64,000 bases of DNA from Isoetes taiwanensis (GCA_021234155.1 JAJEKV010000062.1:248001-312000), one strand, 5' to 3'. Positions 33,730 to 46,624 are shown, counted from the first letter of the stretch. Notes: generated by a model not told the origin, from the letters alone. A program made the numbers and translations.

Positions 33730-34975
33730 TTGTTTCCTCATCATATAAAGTGCCCCCACTAACTTCCCCGGTAATCGACCCTCTAAGCTTGTCCGCATAT
33801 TTTGAAACATGGAATATGATCCCCTGTTTTTATGAGTGAGAGCAGGGGAGAAGTTGGCCAGTCCCATACCATGATTGTAGCACCAAATAATTAGGAGTTG
33901 CCATATATTTCCCATACCCCTGTTAATTGTCTTAGATACTTGGGATTGGCAATAACAGAGAGCACTTAATTCCTTCCTTAAATTCATAACCGTGATCCTT
34001 TGTGTCAAAAGTTAAACTATAGATCATAAAGAGTTCCATTAAACCGCCCGATATGTAGAACATTATCCAAATACAAAATAGTCAGCCCTGGCTGGAAAAT
34101 GGGCTCGATCCTTAACATTGTGTGTAGATCTAAACTTCAATCTACATCCCAAGTCCTGGTACAGGCCAGAATTGTTGCCTTTTCTGCTACATTTACCTAT
34201 TCTGATACATTTGCCTTTTCTTGTACAATATGATAAACAGAGATATTTGCCTTTTGTAGTACTATTGTCTTTTCTGATACAACATACAAAACAGAGAACT
34301 ATGGTGCAGCTAGAAGCCTCGAGCAGGAGAAGAACTAACCTGTGATTTTTAAACACCATGGAGATCAGCCGAACTCGAGAGCTGCTTATAAAGCAGCCCA
34401 GATCATCCCTTTTTCTTGGAGGTATCATCTATGGAGTGATCCAAGAGTACCTTTGCAATGGCAGATTCGAATTCACGATTGCAGACTTTCTGTGCCTTTT
34501 TTTAGCCTTTTTACGTTTGACTTTGCATCTTGATGAAGCTGCTGCTAAAAGAATGATAGCTTTATACGTTAATGAATCTTGACCAAAGCACACATTTAGC
34601 CTCATGACACCTCGATGCAATGTTGTGCTTGGGCGTGAGATTCCATTATGTCCTTAGGTCGGCTAATAATACAAGGTCATATAATAATAACTTATGCTCA
34701 AGTATAAAAAATCGTTTGTTAAAAAGACTGCTTATGCTTATGCCTTGGGTAGGGGTGGTTTTCAAGGAGTTCTCTCATTTCTATGCTAACAAAACATGTA
34801 TTTCCATTCTCTGCTCTATTACACTTGTCCTTATGCTGTCTAGAAGTAGCAATTTCAATTGATTGTCAAAACATGACTTTGAACTACGATTTAAGCCACT
34901 CCAACCTCCGGCCATGGAGGCCAACCATCCGTGCGCAGCACCTTGTTAATTTCAGACACATTATTGACTTCCATC
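33730..34975. other. No supported gene
   Basis: Several frames under 135 codons without recognised domains. A 25 bp block around 34930-34952 (TCCGTGCGCAGCACCTTGTT) recurs at about 50827-50847, a hint of a shared repeat family. Confidence 0.4.
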
Positions 34976-34980
34976 CTCTA

Positions 34981-35062
34981 GTTTCTAAATCATAGGATGA
35001 CGTGGAAATGACCCTTTCCTCTACTTTCTAAATCATAGGATGACGTGGAAATGACCTTTTAA
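34981..35062 (+). repeat. Tandem duplication, about 43 bp period
   Basis: TTTCTAAATCATAGGATGAC, GTGGAAATGACC occurs twice in succession (about 34982 and 35025). Confidence 0.85.
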
Positions 35063-35164
35063 CCGATCTTGATTTTAGGGAGACGGCCATAGTTGCTCCA
35101 TGATTTTGCGTGTATTATAGTTTGGGGTGTCTCTCAAATTTTGGTGACCATTAGATTGGGGTAT

Positions 35165-35300
35165 ATTACAGCTGATATTCCCTCTCATAGCCTTTCAGCC
35201 CTTCAATGCAGGTCAAGCCTGGGGAGTCGAACCCCAGCATGATTCCCATGCTCATCCAAGCATAACAGGTCTGCACCGCCCAGGGGCCAAAACCCACTAA
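35165..35300 (-). repeat. tRNA-derived SINE-like head
   Basis: On the minus strand an A-box-like segment (GCCCCTGGGCGGTGCAGACC, 35267-35286) is followed about 35 bp later by the perfect T-arm hairpin GGGGTTCGACTCCCC (35221-35235), then GGCTTGACCTGCATTG. The spacing fits an internal Pol III promoter. No cloverleaf is evident, so a SINE head rather than a tRNA gene. Confidence 0.5.
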
Positions 35301-35730
35301 TAAAGAAAACAATAACACATAAAAAACAAATGAATTCGGATGAACAACAATAACAAATGATTTCAGATGAGCAGCATGTTCACATGCATACAACCAACCA
35401 CACTTAATTTCAACACACCTATATATTACCCAAAACCAAACTGTACAAGGCTCTTCGAGGCATATGGCCTCTTGAGCTACACCTTGAACTACTGCATGAG
35501 GAGTTCTTGAACTATTGAATCGGGATCATCTATACTTATGGCAAATCGGCTCCCTTTCCTGGCCCATCGATCCAAAGATGCAATTCTACCGATAAATTAC
35601 TAAAAGAAATATTTCATTGTCCAAGAGCAAGCCTGGGTTCACCTCTCTCCTCTGCCTAGCGCAAACATCGAAATCTTTAGAAATAGAGCCCTGCCATGGT
35701 TTTTGCTAAAGCCCATATCTAAAACAAGCC

Positions 35731-36129
35731 ATGGCCTCCATCGCCACGCCTACCCACAGATTATACTCAAGTATAGCAAACTTACAGTACTTGTATTTTG
35801 GCCCAATCCAAGTTCAAAGCAATTCAAATTCTTACCGCAAGCGTTCTACTCCCGACAAAGATCCGGGTCTCTCGACCAAAACCCTGTTTCTTTTGTTCAG
35901 TTTATGCTCCAAAAGCTCTTGTCTGAACCCAAGAAACTCACATCCCTTGATTTCGATTCTTCCCGCTATGGCCTTAGGGAAGAAAGCAAGCAAGCGCATT
36001 ACCGCAATTCCCAAGCAACACCCGACCGCCATCTCGCATGCATGTCCACGTGAAGCGCAGCCCTCCCGACCAACGGGCAAACACATTCAAACCCTAGATT
36101 CCCCTATTTGGAATCCAGGGTGGCAGTAG
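35731..36129 (+). CDS. Hypothetical 132-residue frame
   Basis: ATG 35731 to a stop at 36127. The first 50 residues are rich in Ser, Ala, Arg and Tyr with few acids (MASIATPTHRLYSSIANLQY..), like an organellar transit peptide. The remainder is basic without a domain. It lies 0.4 kb before GatA on the same strand; the start resembles the GatA start (MATIATT) only superficially. It could be a relic of a targeting exon, or a chance frame. Confidence 0.22.
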   Translation: MASIATPTHRLYSSIANLQYLYFGPIQVQSNSNSYRKRSTPDKDPGLSTKTLFLLFSLCSKSSCLNPRNSHPLISILPAMALGKKASKRITAIPKQHPTAISHACPREAQPSRPTGKHIQTLDSPIWNPGWQ

Positions 36130-36540
36130 TAAGCACGGCCACATGACGTCTTTTTAGGTACCCCCCTCCCCGTTTTTCAAATTTTAGGGGTGGAGGCCCC
36201 CCACTCTAATGCGGAGGTGAGTTTTGGGTACCGTTTTTTTTTTTTGCCCCCTTCCTTAACAATTTAGTTAACAAATTGGGAGGCCCTCTCCTCTTTTTGG
36301 AGGCCCCATCCTCTTGCGCATGGGAAATGTATATGGAGGGGGTATTAAAACCTCACATGTGGTATTCATATACAAATACCAGCCGAAACCATGCAAAATC
36401 TTAGGTTATGTTTGTACCCCTTATAACTTCCTCTTCCTCTCTCGTGGAAAAACAAAGTGGAAAGTAAGGTTAATTATCGCCAAAGGTCTAACAAGGGGTT
36501 TTATACCATCCCTGGAGATTGGGTTTGTGGGAGCAGGTCC

Positions 36541-39500
36541 ATGGCTACCATCGCCACCACAGTCGGGCATCCTACTCCAGTAACATGCCCATTTTTTGGT
36601 AGTCCTCAGGGGTTAGCAGGTCCACAATGTTCCCCATCCTCGGCATCGCGGCTTCTATTTGCATTGTCTTTATCAACTTCTATAGTCACCAAATTAGTAG
36701 CTTCAAAAGCTTCTCAATCAGGAACCGCCCAATTCACAGAAACCAAGGTAAGGCCCCATTCTGAAATTAAGAAGATTAGCGATGATATACTGCAGCGTCA
36801 GAGAACGGCTGTAGATGTGATGGAGGAGTATTTGGGTAGGCTTAAAAAATGCGAACCATCAGTTAAGAGTTTTTTGCATATAGCAGAAGAATCTGCTCTG
36901 AAGGCTGCAGCAGAATTGGATAAAAATCTAGCTCAAGGCCAGGAGCTGGGACCTTTAGCTGGAGTGCCAATTTCCATCAAGGATAATTTGTGCACCATGG
37001 ATATGCCATCTACTGGAGGTTCGAAAATTCTGAACGGTTATCAGCCTCCCTATGATGCAACTGCTGTGAGCAGATTGCGCGATGCAGGAGCTGTTTTGGT
37101 GGGGAAGACCAATATGGACGAGTTTGGTATGGGCAGCTCCACCGAGGGCTCCGCGTTTCAAGTAAGCATTAATAGAGCAAATTACGTCAAGCTTGTATTA
37201 GACATAAAAGAAAGCCTCCATTTGGTAATAGACTTTGAAGCTTGTTTGAAGCCAACCGTGATAGAATCTGGCCTTATCTATTCTCTCATGGTTGTCAAGT
37301 GCTACCTCCTAGTATAGTCATCCTCGAGACAAGGGCACAAAGGAAGGGGCAGTTGCATTGGCCATCTCTCATGCTAGTTCAGCATGCATGAAGAGTGCAA
37401 ATTGTGCTTGCACGAAGAGTGACATGATCCTCTGTAACTGGCTTCACAGTATCCGTTTTTCATTTACAAAATCACTATTCACAGAAAACATTAGAAGATG
37501 CCACACTTTTATGGCACGAAGGTAACGGTTGTGGAAGTGCACTTTATACCTGTATAATGCCAAGGACTAGTGGGTAGAAAGTTAATTCCCACCTTAATTA
37601 AGTGCTCTGGAGAGTATCGAAGTGGCGTCTATGTTGTGTGTACAGTATCACATGGAAACTTGTCATATTGTTATATGTTTTATGTTAGACTGCAATGATA
37701 ATTAACATGCCATTATATGATATGTAAAGTTCGATGTAATCGTCATTATTTCACACTTTTTTGCGAGCATCTAAGAATATTTCAATGCTTCTTGATCAGG
37801 TTACCTCCAATCCATGGGACTTGACGCGTGTGCCAGGCGGATCATCTGGAGGCTCAGCAGCAGCTGTAGCAGCCAGGCAGTGTGCAGCAGCTTTGGGAAG
37901 TGATACAGGGGGGAGTATACGGCAGCCTGCGTCGTTTTGTGGAATTGTTGGGCTAAAACCATCTTATGGACGTGTCTCTCGTTTCGGCCTTATGGCCTAT
38001 GCTTCATCTTTGGATGTTGTTGGTTGTCTTGGTACTTCTGTCCTTGACACAGCAATTCTCCTTGGGGTAATTGCTGGGAAAGACGAAAAGGATTCAACTT
38101 CAAGCATCAAGGTAGGAATTTGATTGCTAGTAGTGGTAATGTAACTTGGAGTGGGTTTGATCATTTTGAGTGTTTTAGGAGGTGGGTGATTATGGAGCTC
38201 AATTACAGCCCCCGGAATTTCTTGAATCAAAGCCTTTGGCTGGGCTGCATTGTGGGCTCATCAAGGAAACCATGCATGAGAGTGTAGATGCTGGTGTAGC
38301 ATCATCTGTTCAATCTGCAGCACTCCATTTGGAGCAGCTAGGAGCCACAATCAACGAGGTGGAAAGTTAGGGACTATACGCATTATATTTTTGTGTCATT
38401 ATGTTCTGATAAGATACTTTTCTTTTTAGAATTATTGGTTTTTATACTTGGTAGCAGATTTCTCTTTCAAGGTTTTCATTGGGGCTACCTGCGTACTACA
38501 TTTTAGCTCCTTCTGAAGCATCGTCAAACCTTGCACGTCACGATGGTGCTCGGTAAGTAACAGGTGAAGATTGCTTATTTGACACCTAAATATGTTAATG
38601 GGAAATCACTGCATTTTTGTGCAGGTATGGTCCGCGAGCAGAAGCAGATGAGTTATCTTCAATGTATGGAGCTTCTCGTGGCCAAGGTTTTGGTCTTGAG
38701 GTAAATAGTAATTCTTGATTGCTAGTAGAACATTTACAGTATGCCAGCCTTTTTGTTCCTGCAGGTGAAAAGGCGTATACTCACTGGGACTTATGCTTTG
38801 TCAGCAGGATATTATGATGCCTTTTACAAGCGTGCACAACAGGTAAATGACAGCATTCTCTGTTTTATTTACAGAATGTTATCTTCCAATGTTAGTCAGC
38901 TCAACATATCTATAAAAGAAGTATAATTTCTTGAAATTGTATAGTTGTTCTGATTAGCATGATCTAATGGAAAGCACATTAAGGATATCGTGACACATGC
39001 AACCTGCCAGACATTGGCTTAAAGGTAAACAGACCCATACATTGCCTACGATTCCAAAATATACAACTTTTACATTATCACGCACTACACATGCAACCTG
39101 CCAGACATTGGCATAAAGCTTAAGGAGACCCACACATTGCCCATGAGACCAAAATATATGACTTTTACACGTGATGCTAATTAACTCTTAAAAGAAGTGA
39201 TGAACATCATACTAGATGTTCAAATAACATAAACTTACCATAGGAGAGTTTTTAGGGCTTTGGGCCTAGAATTTTTGGCTTGGTTCCTTGCGGAGGAGAC
39301 AAGGCACAGAATTTATTATTAGCTTCTTTGCCGTTCTTTGACCTTTTGAACTGGTATATCTTGATATAAGCTGATACTAGACAGATTGCAGAGAAAATAT
39401 ATTGCCTAGCAATGCCTCTATTCCTTGTGCCTGCTTGATGGCAAAACGAAGAGCTGACGTCGCCTTAGCATTAGGGCAAAGCCTCCTAGGATGTGTGATT

Positions 39501-40681
39501 TCCAAGCTAGTGATTCCCAAACTGGTTTGACCAGCTTTAAAATCTATGACTATCTGACCATATGATTTATGACTGGTTGAAGCATACTACTCTGACTGGC
39601 GATGGGTGTTGCAAAACATTCCTGGACACTCCTGGGCTGAAAGACGACAAATGAACACGGCTTAAATATACAATAAATATGCACGCCTAAATTTACACCA
39701 TATAAGGAGTCAAATTTTGCAGGTTCGACCTTGATAAAAACAGACATGGAGGGGGGCTCTTAAAGAAAATGATATCCTGCTATCTCCAGTCTCGCCAACT
39801 GCAGCATTTAAGATCGGTAAGGCATTTTCTTCCGCAAGCAGATGGATCACTGGAAATTTTATATTAAGAATATGCTAATGACAGGTGAGAAGTCAACTGA
39901 CCCTTTAAGCATGTATATGGGCTTACGCTATGACGGTGAGTGTGCACATTTGTAATATGTTTATGGAACCTGAACTAGAATGGCCTGCTTATTTTGAAAT
40001 ATCTTCTTTTAGAAATCTGTGGTGGTGTCAAAGTTGATGCACTTCATGCATGTGAATTTGAAACTGTATGCATATTTAAAAGTTGAATTGCATTGAATGC
40101 GGTGCCTTTGATAGAAAGCTCTTAATATCCATGCCTCAATGACTTCTTGACTTTTCTTCTGCATGATATTTCTTCATTTAAAGCTGGTATAAGTCACAAT
40201 ATTTTCCTGCCTAGAATCTTATATCTGATACAAAATCTATGTAAATTCTTCTTTGATATAAAAAATTTTCTTAATGTTTAGTTAAGTAGTTTTCATAGTC
40301 TAAAACCTGCAGCACATGTTTCGTTAACTAGCCTTCATAGTAGAACCTGCAGCACTTGATTCATATGATTTACTCTTGGACTTCACAATTAAATCCAATA
40401 ATAACAATTGACAAACGTATCTTGACTGTAGGTGAATGTAAACCTGGCTGGTCTTCCAGCATTAGTTGTACCTTGCGGATTTGTTGATGGGGAGATGGGT
40501 AGATTGCCAGTTGGTTTGCAAATCATTGGCAATGCTTTTGAAGAGGTAAGCTTATATATTGACATTATCTTCTTGCCAAATGCTTAATCATTTTTGCTTC
40601 TTATTGCAGGAAAAGTTATTATTTGTGGGCCATATTTTTGAGCAGACATTAAATTTTGATTTTGTAGCACCAAGTTTATAA
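36541..40681 (+). CDS. GATA: Glutamyl-tRNA(Gln) amidotransferase subunit A, organellar (ten exons, frame problems in exons 7-8)
   Basis: Exons: 36541-37161, 37800-38111, 38179-38358, 38458-38552, 38625-38700, 38765-38842, 39723-39816, 39885-39935, 40432-40545, 40610-40681, all with GT-AG introns and consistent phases; about 563 residues. The product converts Glu-tRNA(Gln) to Gln-tRNA(Gln) in plastids and mitochondria with GatB and GatC. The N-terminal 60 residues look like a transit peptide. The amidase triad is visible: Lys in GVPISIKDN, Ser in [12 protein letters not shown] and Ser in [14 protein letters not shown]. Exon 7 has a one-base loss after GTTCG and a one-base gain in its G-run that compensate, but frame 0 meets two stops. 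Exon 8 (51 nt, 50 expected) has an extra base near GGCTTACGC, shifting everything after it. Either base-call errors or a young pseudogene; the catalytic exons are intact. Confidence 0.85.
38992..39180 (+). repeat. Tandem duplication in GatA intron 6
   Basis: Two copies of about 93 bp (ACACATGCAACCTGCCAGAC.., ..ATATACAACTTTTACA / ATATATGACTTTTACA) in the 880 nt sixth intron, close to 85% identical. Confidence 0.8.
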
Positions 40682-41206
40682 GAAAGAAGACTGGAGATTG
40701 TGAAATAAAATTGAAATTGACAATGCCAGTTCGACTGGAATAATTTCAGGTTGTATTGTTGATTATTGATTCTTAGTGAAATGGACAACAACTTAAGCTC
40801 TCATACCTTCGCACCAAGTATGAACTAGCATAGCAGAATACTCTAACAAGTAATTTCAAATTGCTAGCAACACATCATCAGTTAGTGGACCTCTGCAAAT
40901 GCCAAACTGAGAGAAGAATTGGTTTTCTAGGAAAACTACGTCGTCTTTTCCGGGACGGGGGTTGTTGGTTGAGAATATAATAACTACTACGCATGCTTTC
41001 TGATGATAAATGATGAAAAGTGTCATGTTTTCTGATGATGAACGCTGAAAGGTGTCGCCTTGCTACAAAATCCTTGTCATTAAGCCTTGCTACAAACTCC
41101 TTGTATCCAGCGAGTGGGGACCTCCAAGGAAGGATCACCAAGTTGTGTAAGTATGGTTTTTAACAGCTCGTCTAGACACCTTCAATCATGGGCTTGCATA
41201 GCTGGA

Positions 41207-43383
41207 TCATTGGGTGCCTGACATATTTGAACCATATAGGAAAAAAAAAAGATGCTGAGCCTCGCTTAATCTTTGTGATTTACAAAATCCATCCATTAAA
41301 ATGTTCAATGTAACTACATCGAACATATGGCCATTTTCAGTCAAAGTCTTGACTTGCTCATATGCATCGCCTAATCTATCTGCTTTACAAAGACCATAAA
41401 TGAGCATGTTGTGCGAATTGTATCCTGAACAAGGCCAGTCTGCACCATGTCTTTAAGAAAACTCTCTGCTTGTTCAAGCTTTGCCACCTTACAAAACCAC
41501 TAATAAGACCATTATAGGTGACCACATCAGGCATTATTCCTCGACATAACATGGTCTCAAAAACTTTATGAGCCTCTTCTACTTCACATGCTTTGCAAAG
41601 TGCACCAATAACCCTGTTATAGATAGTGACATCAAAGACATATCCTCTATCTACTATGAATTGAAGAATCTTGACAGATTCTGATGCCTTAATTTCTCTA
41701 TACATGAGTTTCACAAGGCAAGTTACAGTAATGCTATATGCGGCGCCAATGCCCCTTCTCAATCAAACTATCCAATACTATGTTTGCTTCATCTAATCTA
41801 CCAGCTTTACAAAGATTTTCAAATGAGCTGGTGCATGATTTGATGCCTAGTAGCATCTCTGTCAACATTATCTTTAGGGACTTCCTTTTCCACACCATGA
41901 ATGGATAATGCTATCTAAGAAATAACCATTGAGTGACATATCAGCAACAAGCACTAACTTGTCCCGTTTTGCTTGCTTTACTGATTGATAAGAACCTTAT
42001 ATACAGAAGCATTAGGATGATAACCTTTTTCTAGCATTATTTGAAACAATGTATAAGCTTCATCAACCCTGCTTTCTCTACAAAATAAGCCCATGTATAC
42101 CTATGCTATATGTCACTAAATCTGGAATATGGTGCTTTAGAACCATCTTGTCTAAAAGTTTATATGCGTCATCAAATTTGCTTTTCTGGCACAGAGCATT
42201 AAGCAAAATGTTATATGTAATTGCATTTGGAACACAACCCCTGTCAATACCTTCTTTATAGAGATTACATGTCTCTTCAAGTTTCTTGATATTACAGAGC
42301 CCTTTCAGGATAGAATAATATGTAGCGATATTTGGTGTGTGGCCTCTTTGAATCAATTCATTAAGGAGCACGTGTGCTGCATCTAGTCTTTGAACTCTAC
42401 TCTTATATGCAACAACATCTGGATTGCACCCGCAGTCAACCATCTTTCGGAATAGCTCATCGGCTTCGTCAAATTTACTACCATGCGAAGGCCATGAATT
42501 AGAGCATTGTAAGTGATCATATTAGGTTGACAACCTTTTGCAACCATAGTATAAATCAAAGCCCATCTACCAATGTTGAAAATGCAACAATATTTGGAGC
42601 ATAACCGTGCTCAATCATCGCATTGAAAAGCCTATGAGCTGCATCCATATTTCCTACTTTACAAAATCCCTTCATCATGGTGCCATAGGTGACAATAGTC
42701 CTTGATATGGTCTATATTTCATAAAATAGGTTATAAGCTTCATCAGTTCTGCCCTTTTCGCATATGGCATCAAGGAGGATATTACAATTGATAGTGGTGG
42801 GCTTCACACCTCTTGCTGCCATTTCCTTATGAATCCTGCATGTTGCATCAACTTTTCTTGATAAACAGAGTGCACGAATAAGCAGGCCAAAAGTAAAGGA
42901 GTTTGGTTCATAGCCAGCTTTTAGCATCTGTTGATACACAATACGAACTTTCTGATGGTGCCGTGTTTCTACCAGAACCCCCAAGAGACAATTGTATGTA
43001 AACACCGAGTGCCTATAACCATTTTGCTTTGTTGCCCAATCAAAAAGCTTGAAGGCAGCATCTGCGCTGTGCAAGTGTTTTAAGACCTCCCCTATAAGCA
43101 GTTGATTCGCCTTTCCACTCCACTGATTGAGTGCAATGGTTATATCATCATGCCTATTGCTTTGACTAAGAACTTTCAAAATAGAGTTTCTGCTAGCCAA
43201 TATCTCTTTTGACAATCCGTAATCTCTAAGTTTATTCCCCTCAAATGCGCAATCTTTTTCATCTGCCTCTTCATGTCTTTTTAATTGAGGGCCACGGTCA
43301 GTCCGGTAAGGGGTTGTTCCAAATTGCCAATTTTTTAACAGATGAATGTTTAAAGCTCGAGAAGGAAGGAGAACATACCTCAT
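41207..43383 (-). pseudogene. P-class pentatricopeptide repeat (PPR) protein gene, broken
   Basis: ATG at 43383 on the minus strand opens 223 codons. An Arg/Leu-rich start (MRYVLLPSRALNIHLLK) resembles a mitochondrial presequence. About 100 residues on, canonical 35-residue P-type repeats begin (VFTYNCLLGVLVE.., NSFTFGLLIRALC.., TTINCNILLDAICEKG..). The frame ends at a TAG near 42714, reads on after it (IVTYGTMMKGFCKVGNMDAA), and further repeats appear in shifted frames at 42443-42078 (NIATYYSILKGLC, NAITYNILLNALC, DLVTYSIGIHGL), 41762-41385 and 41407-41207. At least four breaks are needed to explain this. PPR proteins bind organellar RNA one base per repeat. The gene is convergent with GatA, 0.5 kb from its stop. 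Confidence 0.88.
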
Positions 43384-43647
43384 TGTGTGCCCTTATCAGA
43401 CATTTTGCAGATCAGGCGAAGAGATGGCGTCCCTGTTTAGTTTGAAATTAGAGTCAAAACAGAAGAAAGCATACCCGGGAAAGGAAAAGGAAGCTGCATC
43501 GTTTACTTATTCTTTTCTCATTCTTACAGCAAGACAATAACAACTCGACATTTGCTAGTTTTGACATCTAGGTCAATACACCTTTACAGTTTTGTTTACA
43601 AAAAGTTCGCATAAATTCAATTATGGGGTTAATTCGGATTTGTTTTT

Positions 43648-43712
43648 GGGTTGCCCCTAGGGGGGCAAACCCTTGTTTATGTGGGTTTATGGCATATCTT
43701 AGGTATATACTA
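43648..43712 (+). repeat. Dispersed repeat shared with 49130-49195
   Basis: GGGTTGCCCCTAGGGGGGCA, AACCCTTGTTTATGTGGGTT, TATGGCATAT matches 49131-49195 (GGGTTGCTAAGGGGCAAATC.., GTATATGCCAAG) in the same orientation with about 80% identity. Family unknown. A GTGTTCGAACCTG block at 43796, like a Pol III B box, follows this copy but not the other. Confidence 0.6.
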
Positions 43713-44003
43713 GAATATACCTAGGATATGTCCAGGGTACCTCGCTAAAACCTACTCTCCCCTCATAAATTGGCACACCGCATTGTGGGGTCATGTGTTC
43801 GAACCTGATAATCGGCAATACAACAGAGCATCCGCCGTGGATACATCTATGGATACTCTGCCAGTATACGCGCAAGATCAGCCCACCATGTTCTCGGTTC
43901 ACCTCCTTTTCGCAACTCTTTACGCCTTCTTCTTCTAATCTAGTCGCCTTCGGATTTCTTCATTTGTTGAATAAATTTTACAAGTGTTTGTTTTTTGTTT
44001 TAG

Positions 44004-44166
44004 TTGATTGAAACCGCTGGTGATGCCATTGAACGAGGAGTTCGCGATCACCCATTAGGATCTATCAAAAAATTTGATCCCATTTTTATATTGCAAATTT
44101 TCAGTTTGAGTGATCCGGGATTACGCCTTGAGGGGCATGTTCGAAGTTTACAAAGCCTTCGAGGTT
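44004..44166 (+). CDS. Possible exon of an unrecognised gene
   Basis: A pyrimidine-rich tract and TTTTAG acceptor at 43998-44003 precede an open frame (LIETAGDAIERGVRDHPLGS.., SLSDPGLRLEGHVRSL) of about 53 codons ending in TGA. Composition is protein-like, but no partner exon or family was recognised. Confidence 0.22.
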
Positions 44167-44169
44167 GAA

Positions 44170-46010
44170 TATAAAGGTTTGAGTTATTGTATTTTCCAGC
44201 TTTGATTTCTTAGAGTAAGGATGGGTTTTGTCATTTCTGTAAGAATCATGGCTTGGTTCTATGCTCAACTTATGCAAAACCCATGTTTGATGGCTATTTC
44301 TTTATCTAATATTTGATTCATCCATGTAAAACTTGTTCATTCTCTTAATCCATGTCCCCACATGCAAATGCCGCCAGATTTGATCCATCGCTATGCCCAT
44401 GCAGAGAGATAATATAAAAAAATAAAATGATCACAAAAGCTTGCTTTTTGAGGCCAAAGATTTGAAGTAGGATGCACAAAATATTTTGCCCGCAGCTAAA
44501 GGATTTAACACAGATCAATCATGGCACATCCGGGCGGTAAAGAGACGCCAAGAATGTACAAAGCACAAAGACAAATATCGAAGAGATTTTGGCACAAGTC
44601 TACTTGCATTATCTTACGTAGATGGGTCTTTAATAGTTGCCAAAACAAAGGCCAACAAGCTCCAAAACTGATAAGAGCCGAATGTTATGGAGTAAGGGAT
44701 GTAGCAAAAAGCAAACGGTTGTAAACCCGAATGAGGCATGCATGGTCATAGAGACAAATTTGTCCAGGTTTTTTACATTTTCTTTGCTTCTCCATCCATT
44801 CACTTATAGTTTTAGTACAGTGAGCACATTAGCATAGGATTGCATGAACATTATCTATGTGTTTCATGCACTTATAATGCATGTTCACGCCATCTTCTTT
44901 ATGTCGCCTACAAGCAAGCCTTAAATTTAAAAGGAACATGCCCAATTTGTTAGCAACCCCAAGATGCTTAACCGTAAAGGAAAAGAGATATGCTTTAACA
45001 TGTCGACATATTACTATGGCTAGAGTTGTTTGTGCAACCAATTGATGCCATGTATTGGTGAAGGCGCCATAAACATTATTAACATTATTGATCCTTGTGA
45101 TGCACAACATCATGTCATCTCACTAGTCCGCTTGCTCATGCACAAATGTAATTGTGCGTATAGCTACTAAGCTTGCTCCAAGAACACATTCTCACGACAT
45201 TCAGCCCCAAGTGGCATAGAATGCTATAAACAAGCAAAAATCTAGACAATAAAAACTTGGCTCCCCTAAATGAGGTAAAGTTCCAAGACAAAATGTCGCT
45301 TAACCATCCACACAGCCACCCAAATTTCCAACAGCAATGGGATGATGCGAAAAATGCAAAATATAATTTAAGTTACCATGTGCTTAATCTTAAGTATTTA
45401 GCTAAAATTTGTGATGACACTTTGGATTGGGGCACTCATAAAATATTGTTTGGCCTTCATCACCGATCTTAATTGCATCAAGAGCATAACAAAGTAAAGA
45501 GAGCCGAAAACAGCCATAAAATGCATTAATTTATGTACCTATCTTGCATAAATTCAAGTTTTGATGGTGACATTTGGGAGACTCTTCATTCACCCGCATA
45601 ATACATTTCCGTAATTCCCATTATCTCTTTTAAGAATAAAAATAATATAGAACAACCTGTAATGCGTATATGCTAACCTCACTTCTCCAAAGATTTTTGT
45701 TTGTCCATCAAGGGGAACCAGAGGTTCAATGCCCAAAGTCTCTAACCAAATCCTAAAATAAACTTAACTTTTTGAAGTAATACATCACAAATCAAGCAAG
45801 GTATTGCTCCTCACTGTGATAGTGAATCGGATTTTTTCGCTCAAATTCTACAATAAAAAGCCCTTCATAATCTAATATGCATATGATATGTTTTTGGACA
45901 AGAATAATAATTCTAGGTTTGATGCAAGCCTAATCGATCTTCACAGATGATCCTTCCCGGATAGATGCATTTTCAAAACATGTGTAGTCGAGAAACTTGT
46001 CCATTAGGAT
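44170..46010. other. No supported gene
   Basis: Short frames only on both strands. AT-rich with frequent ATGCA motifs. Nothing identifiable. Confidence 0.4.
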
Positions 46011-46015
46011 CAAAG

Positions 46016-46131
46016 CAATGCTAAACGCCATTACGTGTTCATGCAATGAGAAACGCCATTACAATTTACAAAACGTCATGCAATGAGAAACGCCATGTTC
46101 TTTCTTGCAATGAGAAACGCCATTACATTTA
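46016..46131 (+). repeat. Tandem repeat around GCAATGAGAAACGCCATTAC
   Basis: Four copies of (AT)GCAATGAGAAACGCCATTAC with spacers of 10-20 bp; the first is partial (GCAATGCTAAACGCCATTAC). Confidence 0.85.
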
Positions 46132-46624
46132 CGCTTCTTCCGTGTTCAATCACATTTACGCCGCTTTTTGGTTGTTGATGGTTGTCTCATGTCATTTCTT
46201 GTTTATAGATGATGATTTACGATCTAACATGCTTGAATTTAAAAGCAACGTAACTCAATACAATTGGATGTCTAGTAAATAGCATTATCCCCTTGTGGTA
46301 ATCCTCGTGTCCCACAAATTAATCCTAATTTTGGCATGTGCATGAGTCCAGATGGACGAGTCGCCATGCCTAGCATACGCTCCATGTTGCATACATTCGA
46401 ATTTATCAAAGATACTAGGAGATGTCATATAACACTATGGTATCAATGGCCGCCATCCCCTATATATTGTCTTGTCAAGATAGATTCTTGCTTCGTGAAC
46501 ACTCATAACCTTTGCATGGATGTAGGTTAAATTGATGTCAACATGCCGCTGTTCTTGTATGTCTTGATATGCATTATTATGTTTATCGACCGCAAAGATG
46601 CGCCAAAATGCCGATCTTGGAGGG

